DNA from: Hirschia sp.
GTDB lineage: Bacteria > Pseudomonadota > Alphaproteobacteria > Caulobacterales > Hyphomonadaceae
Assembly: GCA_002709235.1 (NCBI GenBank)
Contig: PAQI01000014.1
Location: 1 to 64,000, forward strand
DNA length: 64,000 bases
Direction of reading: 5' to 3'
The notes beneath the pieces were generated by a model. The model worked only from the letters and a program-made list of their open reading frames with translations, ran no database searches and had not been told where the DNA came from. This document shows, piece after piece, positions 48,232 through 57,028 of this stretch. The translations under genes were made by a program, and so were the position numbers. Each line of letters begins with the position of its first letter. Position 1 is the stretch's first letter.

Positions 48232-48780
48232 TCAGAGGTAGCGGCCTGCTTCAAGCGGCCAGTTCTCGATGCGGCACTGGGCGGGCGTCATCAGCCCCGT
48301 CAAGGGTGCCATCATCACCACCATACGCCCGGAAAAGGCAGGTTTTCCAGTCTCGACCAGCGCCTTGAGATTGTCCGTGATGAACGGACCGCCCTGCGCC
48401 ATGGATTTTTGCGTCTTCGTACCGGCGGGCACATTGGTCGTCGTCAGGGTGAACACCACGCCTTCGGGTGTCTCCTCCAGCTCATAGGCGACGACACAGG
48501 GCACATCATCCAGATGGGTCATCTTGAAGCTGTGCACATAGCGATGGGGTGGTGAGAACTCCAGCACTTCACCAACGACCGCTGCGAACTTGCCGTTCGG
48601 CGTGACCATACGAATGGGTCTGCCCGGCGCGATGGCCTGCCCGCCTGTGTCGCACACAGAGCCAAAGAAAAACGGCAGAACCTCATCGGTTTTCACCAGC
48701 GTGCTCCAGACAGCCTCCAGCGAGGCCTGTATCACCACCCGATAGACAGCCTTGTCGGCCAGCTTCACATCATTCGTCAT
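48232..48780 (-). CDS. SRPBCC (AHSA1-like) protein
   Basis: The 182-residue protein has the helix-grip fold of SRPBCC/AHSA1 proteins (YRVVIQASLEAVWSTLVKTDEV, FSPPHRYVHSF, TEVP-like VTFTLTTTNVPAG). Such proteins bind hydrophobic ligands, and the pairing with a preceding ArsR regulator is common in bacteria. It overlaps the regulator stop by ATGA. Confidence 0.85.
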   Translation of the reverse strand: MTNDVKLADKAVYRVVIQASLEAVWSTLVKTDEVLPFFFGSVCDTGGQAIAPGRPIRMVTPNGKFAAVVGEVLEFSPPHRYVHSFKMTHLDDVPCVVAYELEETPEGVVFTLTTTNVPAGTKTQKSMAQGGPFITDNLKALVETGKPAFSGRMVVMMAPLTGLMTPAQCRIENWPLEAGRYL

Positions 48781-49124
48781 TCATTGTCCCCTTCGCGATT
48801 GGCCGCCTCGGCCGCATATTTGATGGCATTGATCCTGTCGGCCCATTGGGCGCTGTGCTGGTTGAGCCACCGGTCCTGGATCATCCGGATCGGCGCGGCA
48901 TTCATGAAGAGCCTGCGCGTGCGCCCCTCCTTTTGAGAGATCACCAGCCCGGCCTTTTCCAGCACCGCCAGATGGTTCATCACCGCAATCCGGCTGACAT
49001 CAAATTGCTGCGCCATCTCGCCCACCGAACATCCTGGCTGCATCGCCAATATGTCCAGCATTTCGCGGCGCGTCTCATGCGCCAATGCGTGGAAGATCGG
49101 TGACATCTCATCATATGTAATCAT
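48777..49124 (-). CDS. ArsR-family repressor
   Basis: The 115-residue winged-helix protein (ALAHETRREMLDILAM, SVGEMAQQFDVSRIAVMNHLAVLEKAGLV) lacks the metal-binding Cys box of ArsR, so it may sense an organic ligand. It heads the operon. The start is either 49124, covered by a 28-base palindrome, or the Met at 49106. Confidence 0.87.
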   Translation of the reverse strand: MITYDEMSPIFHALAHETRREMLDILAMQPGCSVGEMAQQFDVSRIAVMNHLAVLEKAGLVISQKEGRTRRLFMNAAPIRMIQDRWLNQHSAQWADRINAIKYAAEAANREGDNE

Positions 49125-49142
49125 GTAATTACATTATTACAT
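49115..49142. promoter_or_regulatory. 28-base near-perfect palindrome at the ArsR start
   Basis: Arms ATGTAAT (49115) and ATTACAT (49136) flank a perfect 12-base core ATGTAATTACAT (49123-49134). Only one base pair mismatches. Likely autoregulatory operator of the ArsR operon. Confidence 0.75.
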
Positions 49143-49236
49143 TTATGCACAGAGTCAAGCCTGTGGAAAATAATCCCTATACGGCCAATTCCTGTCCCTT
49201 GAACGCGTCCGGATTTAGGTCCAAACACAGCCACAC

Positions 49237-50613
49237 ATGACCCTCGCCAAAGCCCCATCCCACCGCCCCAAAAGGCGCAAGCGTTCAATGAGTGTTCGCC
49301 AGAACTGGCAGATCGCCCTGCGGCTCTGGCTGATTGCGGCTGGCATCGGATTGCTGGTCGGCATTGCGGTCATCATTTTCCGCCTCACCATCATGGCGGG
49401 CGAAATGTTCTTCTTCACTGCACCGGACGAGAAGGTCGCTTCCACCGCCGCAGGCCTGCCTGCCCTGCATGTCGTGATGGCCCCCGTGGTCGGCGGTGCC
49501 ATTGTCGGTATATTGCTGGCGATCGGAAGCATGATCGGCTGGGGCGACAAGCCACGCGCCTTTTCCGTCGCGGATGTGATGAAGGCCCGCCGCTTTCCCG
49601 GACGGATCAGGGAAACCGCACTCAATCTGAGAGATGGATTGCTGACAGCTGCAATCTCCGCCATCTCGCTTGGCGCAGGTGCCTCGACCGGACGAGAAGG
49701 CCCCGCCGTACATATTGGCGCGGTATTGGCGCATCAGCCTGCCAAATGGCTCAATCTGGATGTGCGTGCGACCCGTATGTTGCTGGGATGCGGTGCAGCC
49801 GCCGCCGTATCGGCCTCCTTCCACGCCCCGCTTGCCGGGGTGTTGTTTGCGCGCGAAGTGATCCTGCAACGCTATCGCATCGCCGATATTGGCCCGATTG
49901 CCGTGTCATCTGTTGTGGCCGCGATCACCGCCCGCTCGCATTTTGGCTCCGAAGCCCTGTTCGCCGTGCCGGAAATCACAGACCCTCCGGTCATGTATTT
50001 CCTGGCGACGCCCTTGCTGGGATTGCTGTCTGCCGGTCTGGCCATGATGGCGATCTGGACCTGGTCACGCGCGCCGGAAGCTGGCGAACAGTTTGCCGCG
50101 CAATTCAAGCTTCCAGTGTGGATGCTGCCCCCTCTGGGCGGGCTGGTCCTTGGTTGCTTTGCCCTCGCCTTCCCGCAGATTCTCGGCGTGGGGTATGAGC
50201 CGACCGCCGCCGCGCTGGCAGGCGTCTATGGCCCCGCCTTCATGATCCTGCTGGTCTTTGCCAAGCTGGCCGCAACCAGCCTGTGCATTGGTGCTCATTT
50301 CGGCGGCGGCGTGTTCTCGCCCTCACTCTATATCGGAGCCATGCTTGGCGGTGCATTCGGCATATTGATCGGCATGCCCCTGAACGAGCCGGAAGCCGCC
50401 CTGCATTTCTTCACCATTGTCGGCATGGGTGCCGTATCCGGTGCCGTATTGGGCGCACCCATCTCGACCACGCTGATCGTGTTCGAACTGACCTCCAGCT
50501 ATGAGACCGCCGCCGCCGTGCTGGTCTCGGTCTCGCTGGCCACCGTACTGGTCCAGAGCCAGGGAGGTGCCCTGTTCGAGCGCCAGGTCAAGTTCCGCAT
50601 GCGCGACAGCTGA
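49237..50613 (+). CDS. ClC-family chloride channel/antiporter
   Basis: The 458-residue membrane protein has ClC selectivity motifs: GAGASTGREGP near 145-155 with the gating Glu, and GGGVFSPSLYIGAMLGG near 350. A cluster of Arg/Lys precedes the first helix. No cytosolic CBS pair is present. It exchanges or conducts chloride or fluoride; direction and ion are not predictable. Confidence 0.92.
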   Translation: MTLAKAPSHRPKRRKRSMSVRQNWQIALRLWLIAAGIGLLVGIAVIIFRLTIMAGEMFFFTAPDEKVASTAAGLPALHVVMAPVVGGAIVGILLAIGSMIGWGDKPRAFSVADVMKARRFPGRIRETALNLRDGLLTAAISAISLGAGASTGREGPAVHIGAVLAHQPAKWLNLDVRATRMLLGCGAAAAVSASFHAPLAGVLFAREVILQRYRIADIGPIAVSSVVAAITARSHFGSEALFAVPEITDPPVMYFLATPLLGLLSAGLAMMAIWTWSRAPEAGEQFAAQFKLPVWMLPPLGGLVLGCFALAFPQILGVGYEPTAAALAGVYGPAFMILLVFAKLAATSLCIGAHFGGGVFSPSLYIGAMLGGAFGILIGMPLNEPEAALHFFTIVGMGAVSGAVLGAPISTTLIVFELTSSYETAAAVLVSVSLATVLVQSQGGALFERQVKFRMRDS

Positions 50614-50659
50614 GCCGCACCTGCCTCCATTCCATGTCACCGCTCAGAAGCGCTAGCGC

Positions 50660-51256
50660 TCAGCCAGCCGCCTGCCTGCCGATCTCATAATCTATGGGCT
50701 TGTAGTTGAAATTGTTGGATTGCCCCGCCGAACAGGCCGTCATCGCCACAATCAGATCCATCTCGGCACGAAAGACAATGCGCTGGCCCGCACGACTGAG
50801 CGGTGGCAGAACCCGTATATTGCCAGCCTCGCCATCCACGGCAACATTCATGAACACGTTGAATGCGATCGGAATGTCATCCGGTCCCAGCCCATAAGGT
50901 GCCAGTGCCTTTTCGAAATTTCCCTGGCAGCCATGATGCGGGTCCTCATCACCATAAATGATGCGAAACGTATCCTTCGAACACGGCGTCAGCGTGAAAT
51001 CATGGCGTCCCACCTCATCGGCGATGATGGTCAGCATGGGACGTGAGCGATTGGAATAGAGAATATCGCCCGTGCTCAGACAAAGGCGCGCAGCATAGTC
51101 AAGCGAACGCCCGGACGAGATATATTCACGCATGTCCTCGCGATTATAGGCCAGCAGATCGCTGACCTGCTCCCCCTCAGGGTCGATCACGGTCAACACG
51201 TCGCCCTTGTCCAAGTGGAATGCTGTACCGGTTCGCGGCGGGATGCGATGCGTCAT
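50660..51256 (-). CDS. DUF1989 (urea carboxylase-associated) protein
   Basis: The 198-residue protein matches DUF1989: IPPRTGTAFHLDKGDVLTVIDPEGEQVSDLLAYN, then DEDPHHGCQGNFEKAL and VFMNVAVD. Members are linked to urea or guanidine metabolism genes and are predicted oxidoreductases. The ATG at 51256 lies inside the end of the upstream YcgG gene with AAAGGAA before it, giving an 80-base overlap. Confidence 0.87.
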   Translation of the reverse strand: MTHRIPPRTGTAFHLDKGDVLTVIDPEGEQVSDLLAYNREDMREYISSGRSLDYAARLCLSTGDILYSNRSRPMLTIIADEVGRHDFTLTPCSKDTFRIIYGDEDPHHGCQGNFEKALAPYGLGPDDIPIAFNVFMNVAVDGEAGNIRVLPPLSRAGQRIVFRAEMDLIVAMTACSAGQSNNFNYKPIDYEIGRQAAG

Positions 51257-51920
51257 GAAGGGGTTCCTTTTTCGTGAACGGGCAGTTCCAGTGTTTATCC
51301 ACAAGACGCCCGGAATATTGTGCGGCTTCACGGTCTTCTCCGAAATCGGCCAACATCGGATTGACCGACCCGTTCAGCTTGATTTCATTGCGCCGGATGA
51401 TTTTCTGCATCTGATAGAAACGCCCATCCGCGCGCAGCTTTTCGAACTGCTCATGCGAATTGAACACGAGCGCAGGAGCTTCAAACCTGCGCGCCGGGCG
51501 CGATGCAGATGGATGCAGCCCGACCACAAAATAGGGTCGCCCGGCCAGACACAGTGAAAAATGAGCCGATTCCGGATCAGCATCGACATCGCTGCGCCAT
51601 GTCTCTCCGGCAGCCGCATCAATATTGTGCAGCGATTGCAGCCGGTTCCACATGAATGTCTCGAACTGCTCCTCGCTTATCGAGTCCGGCCCGGAAAAGA
51701 CGATGGCAAATGACTGAACGACAGGTGCGGTCAGGTCCAGATGATCGCCGAATTCACTCAGCGCCTTGTAGATATCAAGGTCGGATACCGGCGAAGAGAT
51801 ATCAGGTGCTTCGATCACTTCGATCGCGCCTTGTGACAATGCAGCCTTTGCACCGACACATGGAAAGTCATCCCGACGTAGATAGTCTTCAAAGCGTGTG
51901 GCCAAAGAGACGTTTGACAT
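51177..51920 (-). CDS. YqcI/YcgG-family protein
   Basis: The 247-residue protein fits the YqcI/YcgG family (FPCVGAKAAL, FSLCLAGRPYFVVGLHPSASRPARRF, SGRLVDKHWNCPF). The family includes the heme-dependent GntA N-hydroxylase of guanitoxin synthesis. The natural C-terminus is probably near CPF; about 25 residues beyond overlap the DUF1989 gene. Paired with DUF1989, an activity on a guanidino compound is possible but inferred. Confidence 0.83.
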   Translation of the reverse strand: MSNVSLATRFEDYLRRDDFPCVGAKAALSQGAIEVIEAPDISSPVSDLDIYKALSEFGDHLDLTAPVVQSFAIVFSGPDSISEEQFETFMWNRLQSLHNIDAAAGETWRSDVDADPESAHFSLCLAGRPYFVVGLHPSASRPARRFEAPALVFNSHEQFEKLRADGRFYQMQKIIRRNEIKLNGSVNPMLADFGEDREAAQYSGRLVDKHWNCPFTKKEPLHDASHPAANRYSIPLGQGRRVDRDRP

Positions 51921-52114
51921 TGGTCTGTTCCCTGATGAATAGACCTGACAAACTCTTCAGCACGCATTCGGGTTCCCGTTACCAGCTGACTCATATGCTC
52001 GCGTTTTGAGAGTCGGGTGAGTCCCCGCCAGACCCAGCCAGTTCGCCGAAGACAGCAGGGATCAACACCAGCCATAACAGCAGATCTGGTGCGCATTTCA
52101 CGAATGTCGGAAGG

Positions 52115-52363
52115 TCATCCCGCCGGTTTCTTGCGGATCAGCCAGCGATAGATGCCGAACACATTGATCAGGGTCATGACGACATTCTGGATCACCAGGG
52201 GTGGCTCCCCCTGCATGGCCCCGTTCACAACCCATGAGACCGACGAAATGGTGAACACGATAAAGGAAAGGCCCGTTATCCGGCGCGAGATATCCGCCGA
52301 AATCGCAAGCGCCGCCACGACGCCAGTGGCCATCGCGACATAACCAAGCAAGTCTACGATCAT
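52115..52363 (-). CDS. Small membrane protein
   Basis: The 82-residue product has about three membrane helices (LGYVAMATGVVAALAI, LSFIVFTISSVSWVV, VIQNVVMTLINVFGIYRWL). The pattern resembles small uncharacterised half-transporter-like proteins. Function unknown. Confidence 0.65.
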   Translation of the reverse strand: MIVDLLGYVAMATGVVAALAISADISRRITGLSFIVFTISSVSWVVNGAMQGEPPLVIQNVVMTLINVFGIYRWLIRKKPAG

Positions 52364-52503
52364 GAAATTCTGTTTCTGTTATTATCCAAGCTTCCGACAA
52401 TGAACGCCCCGTCATGATTGCCGGTTCCATCGGCCAGCGCTTGGCAAGGCGGAACGGAGGCTCACTGCGGCTGATGGGGGGCTAGCCCGATTGAATAAAT
52501 CGC

Positions 52504-52875
52504 CTATGTCGAAAAGTGTTTCAACAGGCGCTCGCAGGCCGCACGCAATGGTGCAAGGTCCTGTTCAAGAATACTTCGGATGACAGCGTCATTCACACCG
52601 TCATAATTGTGACGGATCACATTCCCGGTTTGCCGAATGTCGCGCCATGGAATATCCGGCTCGAGCGTTTCAATCTGCCCGCGGAGCTTTGTGACCGCTT
52701 CTGCAATGATCAAGAGCCGCCTCTCAACAGCATCGTGATAAGCGTTCTCGACTGTCATGAGCGCGTCCAAACCGCCCGCCTGACGCACATAATCTTCTAT
52801 CAGACCAATCGCATGAATAATGTCTGCCAATCGGCGCGCAGGCTCATCAGAAGGCAATGACGCGATCCTTTTCAA
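52504..52875 (-). CDS. HepT-like toxin of the MntA/HepT module
   Basis: The 123-residue four-helix HEPN protein (RRLADIIHAIGLIEDYV, YHDAVERRLLIIAEAVTKL) has RHNYDGV at the end of its catalytic helix. The usual RX4-6HXY spacing is altered: the Arg five before His is Gly, with Arg directly before the His instead. It overlaps the antitoxin by 29 bases. The start is TTG 52875, or TTG 52857. Confidence 0.83.
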   Translation of the reverse strand: MKRIASLPSDEPARRLADIIHAIGLIEDYVRQAGGLDALMTVENAYHDAVERRLLIIAEAVTKLRGQIETLEPDIPWRDIRQTGNVIRHNYDGVNDAVIRSILEQDLAPLRAACERLLKHFST

Positions 52876-53149
52876 TGGCCACTTCCAATGAGCGCGTCTT
52901 CGCTGGCAACATCACCACATCCAAAGCAATGTCATCACCGAGTCTCTCACCAATAAGACCGTACAGACTTAACAACAGGCGAGGCGCAATTTTGAAGCCC
53001 GATGGATGCTCCAACGCAATATCGATATCGGAATACTGGTCGGCATCACCACGTGCGTGGGACCCGAACAGATAGGCATGCTCGACCCCCAACGCCTTCA
53101 ATTCAGGCGCAGCCAGTCGCAATCGTTCAAGAACGGTCTTCTTGTCCAT
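52847..53149 (-). CDS. MntA-like nucleotidyltransferase antitoxin
   Basis: The 100-residue minimal nucleotidyltransferase has the GSX10DXD motif (GSHARGDADQYSDID). In type VII modules MntA AMPylates and silences HepT. Start at 53149 (MDKKTVLER) with GGAG. First gene of the pair, upstream of uvrD on the opposite strand. Confidence 0.85.
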   Translation of the reverse strand: MDKKTVLERLRLAAPELKALGVEHAYLFGSHARGDADQYSDIDIALEHPSGFKIAPRLLLSLYGLIGERLGDDIALDVVMLPAKTRSLEVAIEKDRVIAF

Positions 53150-53354
53150 GTCTCCAAGATAACACATCTTGCGACCACGATCAGCCCACCCCCTTCAACC
53201 AACCGCCTCACATGTTATCTATAGAACAAACTGCGAATCAGCGATGTCGCTTTTTGTGGAAAGTCCCTTGGGCGATGGATCGGTTCAGCCGTATAGATCA
53301 CCCCTTTCAGGACCTCCACCCTGTAGCGACTTGAGGACCAAGGGCCTTCCCGCC

Positions 53355-55751
53355 ATGACCGAAGACGAATTCAACGCCCTGCCCATTTCCCAGCGCGCCA
53401 TGGCCAGACCGCCAGAGCGCGATGTCGGCAATGCGGCCTATCTGGACGGGCTGAACGCCGAGCAGCTGGATGCGGTGGAGACCACGGAAGGCCCGCTTCT
53501 GGTGCTGGCGGGCGCAGGCACCGGCAAGACCCGCGTGCTGACCACCCGGCTGGCGCATATCCTCAACCAGCGCAAGGCATGGGCCAGCCAGACCCTCACC
53601 GTGACCTTCACCAACAAGGCCGCCCGCGAAATGCGAGAGCGCGCCACCGCCCTGATCGGCGACGAGGCGCAAAGCCTGCGCTGGCTTGGCACGTTCCACT
53701 CTGTCAGCGCCCAGATCCTGCGCCGCCATGCCGAATTGCTGGGGCTGGAAAGCTCCTTCACCGTGATCGACATGGATGACCAGCTGCGCCTGATCAAGCA
53801 GATCATCGAGGCGGAAAACATCGATTCAAAGCGCTGGACGCCGCGTTTCATGCAGGGCCTGATCGACAATTGGAAAAACCGCGCCCAGACGCCAGACAAG
53901 GTCCCGCCCAAGGATGCGCATCAATTCGCCAATGGGCGCGGCATCGATATCTATCGTGTCTACCAGCAACGCCTGAAGACGCTCAACGCCTGTGACTTTG
54001 GCGATCTCCTGCTGCACAATATCACCCTGTTCCAGACCCAGCCGGATGTGCTGGCCGAATATCACAGCCGCTTTCGCTACATCCTCGTTGATGAGTATCA
54101 GGACACAAACGTTGCCCAATATCTGTGGCTGCGCCTGCTCGCCCAGGGCACGGGCAATATCTGCTGTGTGGGTGATGACGACCAGTCGATCTATGGCTGG
54201 CGCGGCGCGGAGGTCGACAATATCCTGCGCTTCGAAAAGGATTTTCCCGGCGCAAAGGTCATCCGGCTGGAACGCAATTACCGCTCCACCGGCAATATCC
54301 TCGCCTGCGCATCGCATCTGATCAGCGCCAACAAGGACCGCCTGGGCAAGACCCTGCACACCGATGAAGGCGCGGGCGATCCGGTCAAGGTGCGTGGCAT
54401 CTGGGATGGCGAGGCCGAAGCACGGCTGATTGGGGATGATATTGAAAGCTGGGCCCAGTCTGGCCGCAAATATGCCGAATGCGCCGTGCTGGTGCGCGCC
54501 TCCTGGCAGATGCGCCTGTTCGAGGAACGCTTCATCATGCTGGGCATCCCCTACAAGGTGATCGGCGGTCCGCGCTTCTTCGAGCGCGCCGAGATCCGCG
54601 ATGCCATGGCTTACTTACGCCTGATGCGCTCGGAATCCGATGATCTGGCCTTTGAGCGCGTGATCAACCAGCCCAAGCGCGGCGTGGGGGCCACCAGCCT
54701 GCAGAAGATCCAGATCGCCGCGCGCGAGATGGAAAAGCCATTGGCCTTCACCGCAGACATGATGCTGCGTGGAGACGAGATCAGCGGCAAGGCAAGGACC
54801 GGCGTGCGCGCCTTCCTGATCGATCTGGAACGCTGGCGCGCGCAGAAGAAAGACCTTGAAGCCCCCCGCCTGCTGGAGGTCATCCTCGATGAGAGCGGCT
54901 ATACCGACATGCTCAAGGCCGACAAGAGCCCGCAGGCCCAGACGCGTCTGGAGAACCTGAAAGAACTTGTGCGCGCCATCGGTGAATTCGACAGCCTCAA
55001 CGCCTTTCTGGAACATGTTGAGCTGGTGATGGATGCCAGCCAGAACGATGAAAGCGACGATCAGGTGCAGATCTCCACCCTGCATGCCGCCAAGGGGCTG
55101 GAATGGCCGCAGGTCTTCCTGCCCGGCTGGGAGGAAGAGGTATTCCCCTCCAAGCGCGCACTGGAAGAAACCGGCGCACGCGGCCTCGAGGAAGAACGCC
55201 GCCTTGCCTATGTCGGCGTCACCCGCGCAAGAGAACGCGCCTATATCTCCTTTGTCGCCAATCGTCAGATCTATGGCCGCTGGCAATCGGTCATGCCCAG
55301 CCGCTTTGTCGATGAGCTGCCACCAGCGCATGTCGATGCCGTCTCGGAAACCGGCTATTCAGGTGGGTTTGGCGGATCGGGCGGTGATGACCCGATGAGC
55401 CGCTTTGACGACATTCCCGGCGCACGCTCCGGTCGCGGGGCCGATTTTTCAGGCTCCAGCTATGACAGCCCCGGCTGGAAACGCGCCCAGGCCCGCAAGG
55501 CGGCCGCCGCCAGCGGCTTTACGACCGGCGCAGACTTTGCCCGCAACCGCCCGCCCACCATAGAAGGCTCCGGCCGCCTCGTCGCCCACTCCGACCCCAC
55601 CGCCACCTCGGGCCTGAAACTGGGCCAGCGCGTCTTCCACATGAAATTCGGCTACGGCAAGATCGCCCATATCGACGGCACCAAGCTGACGGTGGACTTT
55701 GAGAAGGCGGGCCGGAAGAAGGTCGTGGAGCAGTTTGTGGAGGGGGTTTAG
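53355..55751 (+). CDS. uvrD: UvrD/PcrA superfamily 1 helicase
   Basis: The 798-residue protein has Walker A GAGTGKTRVLTTR, Walker B VDEYQDTN, DDDQSIYGWRGAE, RLERNYRS, and late motifs VQISTLHAAKGLEWP and VGVTRARERAY. The C-terminal Tudor-like domain (GLKLGQRVFHMKFGYGKIAHIDG) is that of PcrA/UvrD, which binds RNA polymerase. It acts in nucleotide excision and mismatch repair. The start at 53355 (MTEDEFNAL) is preferred over a longer 860-residue frame. Confidence 0.93.
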   Translation: MTEDEFNALPISQRAMARPPERDVGNAAYLDGLNAEQLDAVETTEGPLLVLAGAGTGKTRVLTTRLAHILNQRKAWASQTLTVTFTNKAAREMRERATALIGDEAQSLRWLGTFHSVSAQILRRHAELLGLESSFTVIDMDDQLRLIKQIIEAENIDSKRWTPRFMQGLIDNWKNRAQTPDKVPPKDAHQFANGRGIDIYRVYQQRLKTLNACDFGDLLLHNITLFQTQPDVLAEYHSRFRYILVDEYQDTNVAQYLWLRLLAQGTGNICCVGDDDQSIYGWRGAEVDNILRFEKDFPGAKVIRLERNYRSTGNILACASHLISANKDRLGKTLHTDEGAGDPVKVRGIWDGEAEARLIGDDIESWAQSGRKYAECAVLVRASWQMRLFEERFIMLGIPYKVIGGPRFFERAEIRDAMAYLRLMRSESDDLAFERVINQPKRGVGATSLQKIQIAAREMEKPLAFTADMMLRGDEISGKARTGVRAFLIDLERWRAQKKDLEAPRLLEVILDESGYTDMLKADKSPQAQTRLENLKELVRAIGEFDSLNAFLEHVELVMDASQNDESDDQVQISTLHAAKGLEWPQVFLPGWEEEVFPSKRALEETGARGLEEERRLAYVGVTRARERAYISFVANRQIYGRWQSVMPSRFVDELPPAHVDAVSETGYSGGFGGSGGDDPMSRFDDIPGARSGRGADFSGSSYDSPGWKRAQARKAAAASGFTTGADFARNRPPTIEGSGRLVAHSDPTATSGLKLGQRVFHMKFGYGKIAHIDGTKLTVDFEKAGRKKVVEQFVEGV

Positions 55752-55757
55752 GAAGGA

Positions 55758-56771
55758 CTATGTGTCGTTTGCAAAATGCTGGGTTCCACGAACCATTTCA
55801 ACAATTTTCAAACCGTCATTACCACCCTGAATTTCATTACCACTGAGAAACCCTGATGGTGCCAACGCAAAAATAGACCTTGTTGTTTCCATTAACACTG
55901 CATCCTTTGCCTGATCATCCACTGCTGCCGCAACAAATGCTTGGAATGTCTTCAACGCATTTGCACGATGCTTATTGACGGCAGCCAAGTGCTTGGTCGA
56001 ACGATACTGCTTTCCACACCATATTGCAGCACTCACAAAAGTACCCAATAAGATGACCTTGGAAATGGCCAATTGGACAATCTCTGCCGTTTCCATGTCT
56101 TCAGGAATAGGAAAAAAGTATGACCCTATAGAAATCAATGCGCTAACCGCCGCCGCAGCCCCTGCAGCAAACAACCACCTATTTGCAGCCTTTTCTAAGG
56201 TTTCTGCATCATTAATAAAATCAGTTGAAAATTGCCCAACACCAGCCTCTCCAGCTACTTTGCGAGCAGTTTCAATAATTTTTTCAACTTCTGCTTTTGA
56301 ATCATCCGCTAACAATTTAGTGTTTGTAATAAGTTCGTTAAGTTGATTGCTCTGCGTTGCTAGATCGGCTGTTACTTTTGATAAATCACCACTTTGCAAG
56401 GCAAGATAAGCTGCATGTGGTGACACCGTAGCGTACAATTGCTCAACTATAGACCTAACATTATTTATAATGGATTCTCGTTCAGTTACATGTCCATCTA
56501 TATTTGTTCTGTATTCCTCAATGTCAGTAAAATAACCCTCAACTGAATTCAATCGCGCGCGAATGGCGCTCCCATCACCTTGGGGTATGAATCTAATAGG
56601 AAGGTTGGCTATCGGTCTAACTATTGATTGTATATCAACAACATCATCACGAATTTCTTCAAAATTAACTTCGCCCCACTTCGAACTATTGTGAAGCAGT
56701 TTGCCCACATCCCGCTCTAATATCTTAACGATTAGACCATTAATCTCTTCCACTGTTTCTTTCTGCAACAT
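55758..56771 (-). CDS. AT-rich accessory membrane protein with coiled coil
   Basis: The 337-residue protein has a long helical region (residues about 60-200, with heptads such as DLATQSNQLNELITNTKLL) and two adjacent membrane helices (WLFAAGAAAAVSALISIGSYF and ISKVILLGTFVSAAIWC). A soluble C-terminal part follows. No family recognised. Base composition is far more AT-rich than the flanking uvrD, and the gene lies between uvrD and a second copy of its tail. Ribosome binding site AAAGGTGGGG. Confidence 0.72.
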   Translation of the reverse strand: MLQKETVEEINGLIVKILERDVGKLLHNSSKWGEVNFEEIRDDVVDIQSIVRPIANLPIRFIPQGDGSAIRARLNSVEGYFTDIEEYRTNIDGHVTERESIINNVRSIVEQLYATVSPHAAYLALQSGDLSKVTADLATQSNQLNELITNTKLLADDSKAEVEKIIETARKVAGEAGVGQFSTDFINDAETLEKAANRWLFAAGAAAAVSALISIGSYFFPIPEDMETAEIVQLAISKVILLGTFVSAAIWCGKQYRSTKHLAAVNKHRANALKTFQAFVAAAVDDQAKDAVLMETTRSIFALAPSGFLSGNEIQGGNDGLKIVEMVRGTQHFANDT

Positions 56772-56870
56772 ATCCCCACCTTTCCCAATGATTGACCGCG
56801 ATTACGAGAAGCGCGTAATTTAGTATCGCCTGAGTCGTCCACTACGTCAGCACCAGAGTTTGGCAGCACC

Positions 56871-56953
56871 GTAGGGCGGGTCGAAGCCAAAGGCTGACAC
56901 CCGCCATGCCGCCACCGTCCGGCGGGTACCGCTTGGGCTCAACCCGCCCAACG
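56871..56953. repeat. Family A palindromic repeat
   Basis: Nearly complete copy of the GTAGGGCGGG...AACCCGCC element with GACACCCGCC and GGCGGGTACC inner arms. Located between the accessory gene and the uvrD tail copy. Confidence 0.85.
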
Positions 56954-56965
56954 CCCCTATCGGTT

Positions 56966-57022
56966 GATTTGAGAAAGCCGGGCGTAAAAAGGTTGTGGAA
57001 CAGTTTGTTGAGGGGAAGTTAG
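56966..57022 (+). pseudogene. Diverged duplicate of the uvrD 3' end
   Basis: In the uvrD frame this segment encodes FEKAGRKKVVEQFVEG, identical in protein sequence to residues at the end of the uvrD at 55691-55748. It differs at many third codon positions (for example AAG/AAA, GTC/GTT, GAG/GAA). It is a remnant from a related uvrD, not a recent copy. Confidence 0.85.
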
Positions 57023-57028
57023 GGGGAG

